Below are positions 6,636 through 10,489 of a stretch of DNA of 10,489 nt, piece by piece. The notes under the pieces were generated by a model. It did not search any database and was not told the DNA's origin. It was given only the letters and a program-made list of their open reading frames with translations. Every line of letters begins with the position of its first letter. Position 1 is the first letter of the stretch. Source of the DNA: JAYZVT01 sp050248375 (GTDB lineage Bacteria; Pseudomonadota; Alphaproteobacteria; Rhizobiales; Methyloligellaceae); the NCBI GenBank assembly GCA_050248375.1, contig JBFWSL010000128.1, positions 1 through 10,489 of the forward strand. Reading direction: 5' to 3'. The translations under genes and the position numbers were made by a program.

Positions 6636-7996
6636 TGGCAACCTCACTCTCAAGGCTCGAATACGAGGCTTCGCCGCCCGGCCGCTTCCTGTTCTGGAGT
6701 CTTGGCCTGTTCGTGGCCGCCCACGCCGCCATCTTCCTGATGCTGCCCGGCCTGGAAACCCGCTTCCAGCTCGGCGACCGCGCCTGGGACCGGTCCATGA
6801 AGCTGGACGCGCTGATGTCGCAGACCAGCCTCGACGGCGTGCTCGCCATCCTGTTCCGTTACGACGCGCCCGGCGATTACATCTTCTTCTTTCCCGCCTA
6901 CGCCCTTTTCGGCACGCCAGGCGTCATCGCGCAGAACCTCGTGCTCTACATGATCGGGGCCTGGTACCTGTACCGCATCGCAGAGACCTGGTTCACGCCC
7001 TTCGTCGCGCGCATGGCCACCGTCGTCTGGCTTCTGCTGCCGGCAACCCTGTTCCACCCCCATACCCTGGTCTCCGAAGCCATCTGCGATCCGCTGCTGA
7101 TCGCGGCCACCTTCCATGCCGGGTGCATGCTCACCCGCCGGGCGCCGGTTACCGGGGATGCGGTCAAGTTCGGCCTCGTCATGGCGATCCTGTGTTTCGT
7201 GCGGCCCTTTTACGTCCTGCTTCCCCTCATGGTGTCGGCCCTTGCGCTCATGCGCGGCGACGGGCTGCGCATGAAGCTGAAGGCCGCGGGTATCGCCTGC
7301 GCCCTGTCCGTCTCCCTCGTTGTCCTGTGGCAGGCCGCCCTCACCCTCAACGGCGGGCGCTATCCGGTCGAGCCGAGCTTCCATGGCCTTGCCTCGAACC
7401 TGTATCTCCGCGCCGAACGCGGCGAGGCCCTTGGCGGCTACCGGCTGCCCGAGGATGTCCGGCAGGCCAGGTTGCTGCCCCCGGCGGACTTCGTGAAGCT
7501 GGCGCTCGAGCATCCTCTCGACCTGGGCCGCACATACCTGTCCGACGCGGTCAACATCGCCGGCAATACCGGCGTCAACATGGTCTATGGCCGTTTCTTC
7601 GGCTTGTTCGATCTGAAGGAAGCCAGCGACGCCGACGTTTTCAAATGGCGCGACGTGCGCGACAGCGAAGGCCTCGGCCCCATGCTGCGGATGCTCTGGG
7701 AGACGTCGCCAAAAGCCGTGACGTACAACCTTGCCGCCATCTGCATCTGGGCGTTGATGCTGGTTCTGGCGGCCTGGGGTCTGATGGTGCTCGCCTCCAA
7801 CGTGTCCTATCCGGCGCGCTTCCGCATCCTGCTCGTGCTCGTCCCCGCCTACGCCATCGTCTTCTGTTTCGCTTCCGGCTCGGTGCGGTGGGACCATCGC
7901 TCGCCGGCGGAGTTTGCCATTTGTCTGCTGCTCGCGATCGGCATTGCCGCCCTCACCGGCCGCCACACCCACAGCCGGCGGACATTCGCGGAGTAA
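6632..7996 (+). CDS. Multi-pass membrane protein, probable GT-C glycosyltransferase using a lipid-linked sugar
   Basis: A 454-residue polytopic membrane protein. Hydrophobic helices are seen near 19-40, 82-93, 97-114, 128-145, 151-166, 178-205, 218-238, 365-388, 398-415 and 426-442, with a large soluble loop at about 240-360. Features recalling GT-C enzymes of the ArnT/PMT (GT39/GT83-like) type are an acidic first loop (GDRAWDR at 48-54), FRYDAPGDYIFFFPAYALFG at 75-94, LVSEAICDPLLIA at 146-158, RPFY at 191-194 and a late arginine segment, VRWDHRSPAEF, at 418-428. I do not recognise a named family. The start ATG 6632 overlaps the oxidase stop in ATGA; ATG 6635 is equally possible. It takes the position after dprE1 that the arabinosyltransferase gene aftA has after dprE1-dprE2 in mycobacteria, so it may transfer the lipid-linked pentose outside the membrane (inference). 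A flippase or polymerase is less likely. Confidence 0.65.
   Translation: MMATSLSRLEYEASPPGRFLFWSLGLFVAAHAAIFLMLPGLETRFQLGDRAWDRSMKLDALMSQTSLDGVLAILFRYDAPGDYIFFFPAYALFGTPGVIAQNLVLYMIGAWYLYRIAETWFTPFVARMATVVWLLLPATLFHPHTLVSEAICDPLLIAATFHAGCMLTRRAPVTGDAVKFGLVMAILCFVRPFYVLLPLMVSALALMRGDGLRMKLKAAGIACALSVSLVVLWQAALTLNGGRYPVEPSFHGLASNLYLRAERGEALGGYRLPEDVRQARLLPPADFVKLALEHPLDLGRTYLSDAVNIAGNTGVNMVYGRFFGLFDLKEASDADVFKWRDVRDSEGLGPMLRMLWETSPKAVTYNLAAICIWALMLVLAAWGLMVLASNVSYPARFRILLVLVPAYAIVFCFASGSVRWDHRSPAEFAICLLLAIGIAALTGRHTHSRRTFAE
7990..7993 (+). promoter_or_regulatory. Shine-Dalgarno site for the methyltransferase gene
   Basis: GGAG sits 7 bases before ATG 8001 and just ahead of the TAA stop (7994-7996) of the membrane protein gene. 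It selects ATG 8001 over the out-of-frame ATG at 7996 and over earlier in-frame starts, which would lie inside the upstream gene. Confidence 0.55.
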
Positions 7997-8000
7997 TGCG

Positions 8001-8675
8001 ATGCTGCGTAAACTGGCCATGTCCTATTCCCGCCGTGCCCGGCAGCGCCGTGGCGAGATGCTGCGGTCAAGCCTGGATCTGAAGCCCGGGCATAAGGTAC
8101 TCGATCTTGGCGGCGGCACCGGCGCGCACTTTCACATGATCTGGCCGGATCATGAGAATGTGGTCGTCGCCGACGTCAGCGCCTCCGATCTGGCCGAGGC
8201 CCGCAAGCGCTTCGGGTATCGTACCGTCAAACTGGACGAGTCCGACCGCCTGCCTTTTTCCGACAAGCAGTTCGACTTCGTCTTCTGCTCCAGCGTTCTG
8301 GAGCACGTCACCGGCCCTAAGGACGAGATGGTGCGCCTGAAGGACACCGCCGAGTTCGAACGGCGCGCCTGGAACAGCCAGGAGGCCTTCGCGCGCGAGA
8401 TCGAGCGCATCGGCAAGGCCTACTGGGTGCAGACGCCCTATCGCTATTTCCCGGTGGAAAGCCATAGCTGGCTGCCGGGTCTGATCGTGTTCCTGCCGCG
8501 CCCGCTGCTGGTGCCGCTGCTGACGGCGTTCGCACGCTTCTGGCCCAAGAAGACCGCGCCCGACTGGAATCTGCTGACGAAGGACCAGATGAGCCGGCTG
8601 TTCCCCCGGGCGCGCATCGTCGCCGAATATTCCCTGGGCATGGTCAAATCCCTGATCGCCGTCGCGTTCCTTTGA
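8001..8675 (+). CDS. Class I SAM-dependent methyltransferase (type 11-like)
   Basis: A 224-residue protein with a class I methyltransferase fold. Motif I is VLDLGGGTGAHF at 33-44, the post-I acidic turn is VVVADVSASDLAEA at 54-67, and LPFSDKQFDFVFCSSVLEHV at 84-103 covers the region before and through motif II. The C-terminal half has TPYRYFPVESHSWLPG at 145-160, a segment I associate with a subgroup of type 11 enzymes. It is followed by a hydrophobic stretch (161-178) that may touch the membrane, then LLTKDQMSRLFPRA at 191-204. There is no signal peptide, so it acts in the cytoplasm or at the inner membrane face. It starts 4 bases after the GT-C-like gene and is in the same operon. The context suggests methylation of a sugar or a lipid-linked glycan, but the acceptor cannot be predicted. 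Confidence 0.85.
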   Translation: MLRKLAMSYSRRARQRRGEMLRSSLDLKPGHKVLDLGGGTGAHFHMIWPDHENVVVADVSASDLAEARKRFGYRTVKLDESDRLPFSDKQFDFVFCSSVLEHVTGPKDEMVRLKDTAEFERRAWNSQEAFAREIERIGKAYWVQTPYRYFPVESHSWLPGLIVFLPRPLLVPLLTAFARFWPKKTAPDWNLLTKDQMSRLFPRARIVAEYSLGMVKSLIAVAFL

Positions 8676-8691
8676 GCGCCGGGCCGCGGTC

Positions 8692-9489
8692 ATGCCTCAT
8701 CCGATGACATCGTTGCTCGCCCTGGCGCTGGCCGCCAGCCATGTCCTGCCGGCCGTGGCGGCGGAAGACCTGCCGGAAGACGTGGTCAGCGGCTGGGAGT
8801 TCGAGAAGAGCCTGAAGCCGAACTTCAAGCCGTGGGGGTATTCGGTCGTCAGCCTGCAGGATGGCCATCCCGTGCGAGCCGGCAGGCAATCCATTCGCTT
8901 CGAGGTTCGCCCCGGCGACTGCAGTTGGAACAGCATCGGCCACAGCGACTGCGACACGGACCGCGAGCGCCACGAGCTCGTGCAGGTCGGCAACACCCAG
9001 AAGGAGGGCGACGACTACTGGTACGCCTGGTCGATCTACCTGCCGGCCGGCTATCCCGTCGTCCATCCGGTGCGCGTCGCTCTGGGCCAGTTCCACCAGC
9101 ATCCCGAGGTCATCTGGATGTTTCGCAACGACGACGGCGGCTATGCCATCAATCGCCAGGAGGAACTGAACGGCACCTACGCCTACGACAAGGTACTGCA
9201 GGATGCCGACATGCGCGGCATGTGGAACGACATCACGGCCCGCATACGCTGGAGTTCGGGCAGTGATGGCCGCTTCGAGACCTGGATCAATGGCGTGAAG
9301 GTGTACGACTACACCGGGCCGACCATCGGCAAGGGCAACAGCGCCTATTTCAAGTTCGGCATCTACCGCACTTTCGTCAGCCATTACGCCCGCGCCCACG
9401 GCAAGGCCGGGGTACCTACCCAGGTCGTCTATTTCGATGAAGTGCGCCGCGGCAGGAGCCGCGAAGAGGTCGCCATCGGGACACGCTGA
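8692..9489 (+). CDS. Secreted polysaccharide lyase (heparin lyase I / PL20-like jelly-roll family)
   Basis: A 265-residue exported protein. A hydrophobic segment at about 6-19 ends in AVAA before ED (21-26), which looks like a type I signal peptide. The n-region has no Lys or Arg. The rest resembles the beta-jelly-roll polysaccharide lyase family (PF14099 type): QSIRFEVRPGDC at 66-77, DRERHEL at 90-96, YWYAWSIYLPAGY at 109-121, QFHQ at 133-136, FETWINGVKVYDYTGP at 195-210, YFKFGIYR at 219-226 and YFDEVR at 247-252. Cys77 and Cys87 are the only cysteines in the mature protein and could form a disulfide in the periplasm. It begins 16 bases after the methyltransferase gene and ends the + strand operon. 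Lyases in such clusters usually cleave the cognate polymer during export or turnover. The uronic acid made by WecC is a chemically suitable substrate type (inference). A non-lytic lectin-like role is possible. Confidence 0.78.
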   Translation: MPHPMTSLLALALAASHVLPAVAAEDLPEDVVSGWEFEKSLKPNFKPWGYSVVSLQDGHPVRAGRQSIRFEVRPGDCSWNSIGHSDCDTDRERHELVQVGNTQKEGDDYWYAWSIYLPAGYPVVHPVRVALGQFHQHPEVIWMFRNDDGGYAINRQEELNGTYAYDKVLQDADMRGMWNDITARIRWSSGSDGRFETWINGVKVYDYTGPTIGKGNSAYFKFGIYRTFVSHYARAHGKAGVPTQVVYFDEVRRGRSREEVAIGTR

Positions 9490-9505
9490 CGCCGCCGCTC
9501 AGGCG
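9484..9505. repeat. Imperfect inverted repeat spanning both convergent stop codons
   Basis: CGCTGA (9484-9489) can pair with TCAGGCG (9499-9505) with one bulged G, leaving a loop of nine bases that is exactly the gap between the lyase gene and the BY-kinase gene. Part of the symmetry is forced, because both genes end in TGA on opposite strands. There is no T-run on either side, so it is at best a weak bidirectional terminator. Confidence 0.25.
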
Positions 9506-10489
9506 ATGCGGCGCACGCTGTAGCCATAGCTGGCGAGTTCGCGGCGGTCCGCCTTGTTCAGCAGGCAACCCTTGATCTTGTGACGGTTGAAGGGCGAGGC
9601 GTTCAGCGCCGCCATCGCCGCATCGCGCGGGGTCTTTTCCCACTGCACGACGAAAAGCGTGCCGTCGGCGGTATCGAGCAGCGCGGCGGCGTCCGGCGAG
9701 GAGAGCACCGGGGGACCGTCGATGATGACGGCATCGAAACTGTTCGCGTAGTGCCGCAGGAACTCGGAGAATGCCCGCCCGGCGAGCAGATCGCCCGCCG
9801 CCGCGGTTCCCGCCCCGAGGCCCGCCGGCAGGAAGAACAGCCCGGTGTCGGGGTTGTACACCACCGCCCGCTTCATGGACGTCTGGCCGCCCAGCACTTC
9901 GCTCAATCCCTCGAAGCCCGGGCCGGCCAGCAGTTGCGTCAGCGAGGCGCGGCGGAAATCCGCGTCCACCAGCAGCACCGTGAGCCCGCTGCGTGCAAGG
10001 TCGTTGGCAAGGTTCGCCGCGACCGTTGACTTGCCCTCCCCGGGCAGGGCCGAGGTGATCACCACCGAGCGCGGACGGGTCTTTATGTTGGTGCCGAAGA
10101 TGCCGAGCCGCACCGCGCGGATGGCGTCTGCGAACGCGCCATGAGGCCTGTCGAGGCAATAGCGTGTGATGCCGCGCCTGTAGCCCGGACCCCACTCCGA
10201 GCCACCGGTCAGCGCCGCGACAAGTCCTCCCGTGGCGGGCATGAGCGGGCGGCGGCCGTGCATGCGGCCGGCGACGGGAATGTCGCGGGCTTCGATCTGG
10301 GGACAGACGCCGTAACAGGCGACGCCCACATCCGCCTCGAGCGCCTGCCGGGAGCGGTAGCCGCGCGCCATGTTCTCCGCCACCAGCACAAGGCCGGAAG
10401 CAACCGCCACGCCGCCCGTGAGGGCGATGGCCAGGATCAGCAGCACGCCGGGGCTGCTCGGCGCGACGGGCACGAGCGCCCGCGACACG
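9499..10489 (-). CDS. Wzz/BY-kinase chain-length regulator and tyrosine autokinase (C-terminal part, 5' truncated)
   Basis: C-terminal part of a polysaccharide co-polymerase of the Wzc/ExoP type, an inner-membrane protein that controls chain length and export through cyclic autophosphorylation. About 329 residues are visible. The frame runs off the right edge, and the GTG at 10488-10486 is probably not the start, because the first visible residues are a Pro-rich stretch (VPVAPSSP) leading into the last membrane helix (about 14-37). An extended linker follows, then FADAIRAVRLGI near 119-130, Walker A SALPGEGKST at 146-155, Walker A' VLLVDADFRR at 171-180 and Walker B VIIDGPP at 254-260. Only two tyrosines, in SYGYS at 320-324, lie near the C-terminus, fewer than the cluster of E. 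coli Wzc. It converges on the lyase gene with a 9-base gap and is transcribed separately from the + strand operon. Confidence 0.9.
   Translation of the reverse strand, partial: VSRALVPVAPSSPGVLLILAIALTGGVAVASGLVLVAENMARGYRSRQALEADVGVACYGVCPQIEARDIPVAGRMHGRRPLMPATGGLVAALTGGSEWGPGYRRGITRYCLDRPHGAFADAIRAVRLGIFGTNIKTRPRSVVITSALPGEGKSTVAANLANDLARSGLTVLLVDADFRRASLTQLLAGPGFEGLSEVLGGQTSMKRAVVYNPDTGLFFLPAGLGAGTAAAGDLLAGRAFSEFLRHYANSFDAVIIDGPPVLSSPDAAALLDTADGTLFVVQWEKTPRDAAMAALNASPFNRHKIKGCLLNKADRRELASYGYSVRRIA

Noticed and set aside
6632..6637. Possible frameshift or gene fusion at ATGATG between the oxidase and membrane protein genes
   Set aside because: The ATGA overlap is a normal stop-start coupling. 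Both proteins have family-typical lengths and complete ends.
4126..8020. Three long - strand open frames opposite the UbiA fusion, oxidase and GT-C-like genes (4126-5187, 5139-6395, 6650-8020)
   Set aside because: All have low-complexity shadow composition, no start context and no domain, and each mirrors a well-supported + strand gene.

Overview
This window is a GC-rich piece of a surface-polysaccharide (exopolysaccharide or capsule type) gene cluster from a Gram-negative bacterium. The GC-rich third positions, the family versions and the WecB/WecC, WcaJ-type transferase and Wzc-type kinase set suggest a pseudomonadote, most likely an alphaproteobacterium. No rRNA, tRNA, IS element, CRISPR array or prophage gene was seen, and no gap between genes exceeds 16 bases.

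Layout: eight genes run on the + strand as one tightly packed operon. In order they are wecB (5' end off the window, 1-1017), wecC (995-2251, 23-base overlap), a polyprenyl-phosphate sugar-1-phosphate transferase (2263-3825), a HAD-UbiA fusion (3835-5277), a DprE1-like FAD oxidase (5274-6635, GTGA overlap), a multi-pass membrane protein resembling GT-C glycosyltransferases (6632-7996, ATGA overlap), a class I methyltransferase (8001-8675) and a secreted polysaccharide lyase (8692-9489). On the - strand, converging with a gap of only 9 bases, is the C-terminal part of a Wzz/BY-kinase chain-length regulator (9499-10489, 5' end off the right edge). No promoter is visible; the operon promoter must lie left of the window.

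How the genes fit together (inference from families): WecB and WecC convert UDP-GlcNAc through UDP-ManNAc to UDP-ManNAcA, a repeat-unit precursor. The membrane transferase loads the first sugar phosphate onto undecaprenyl phosphate. The HAD-UbiA fusion and the DprE1-like oxidase match two steps of the mycobacterial decaprenyl-phospho-arabinofuranose route: PRPP transfer to polyprenyl phosphate, then oxidation at C2. The GT-C-like protein occupies the place that the arabinosyltransferase AftA has in the mycobacterial dprE1-dprE2-aftA order, so it is a candidate user of the lipid-linked pentose. The methyltransferase may decorate the glycan, the lyase may trim it, and the BY-kinase would control chain length and export.

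The most interesting point is this lipid-linked pentofuranose module inside a Gram-negative polysaccharide operon. It has no DprE2-like reductase in the window, a possible built-in phosphatase domain, and an oxidase that has Ala where mycobacterial DprE1 has the benzothiazinone-reactive Cys.
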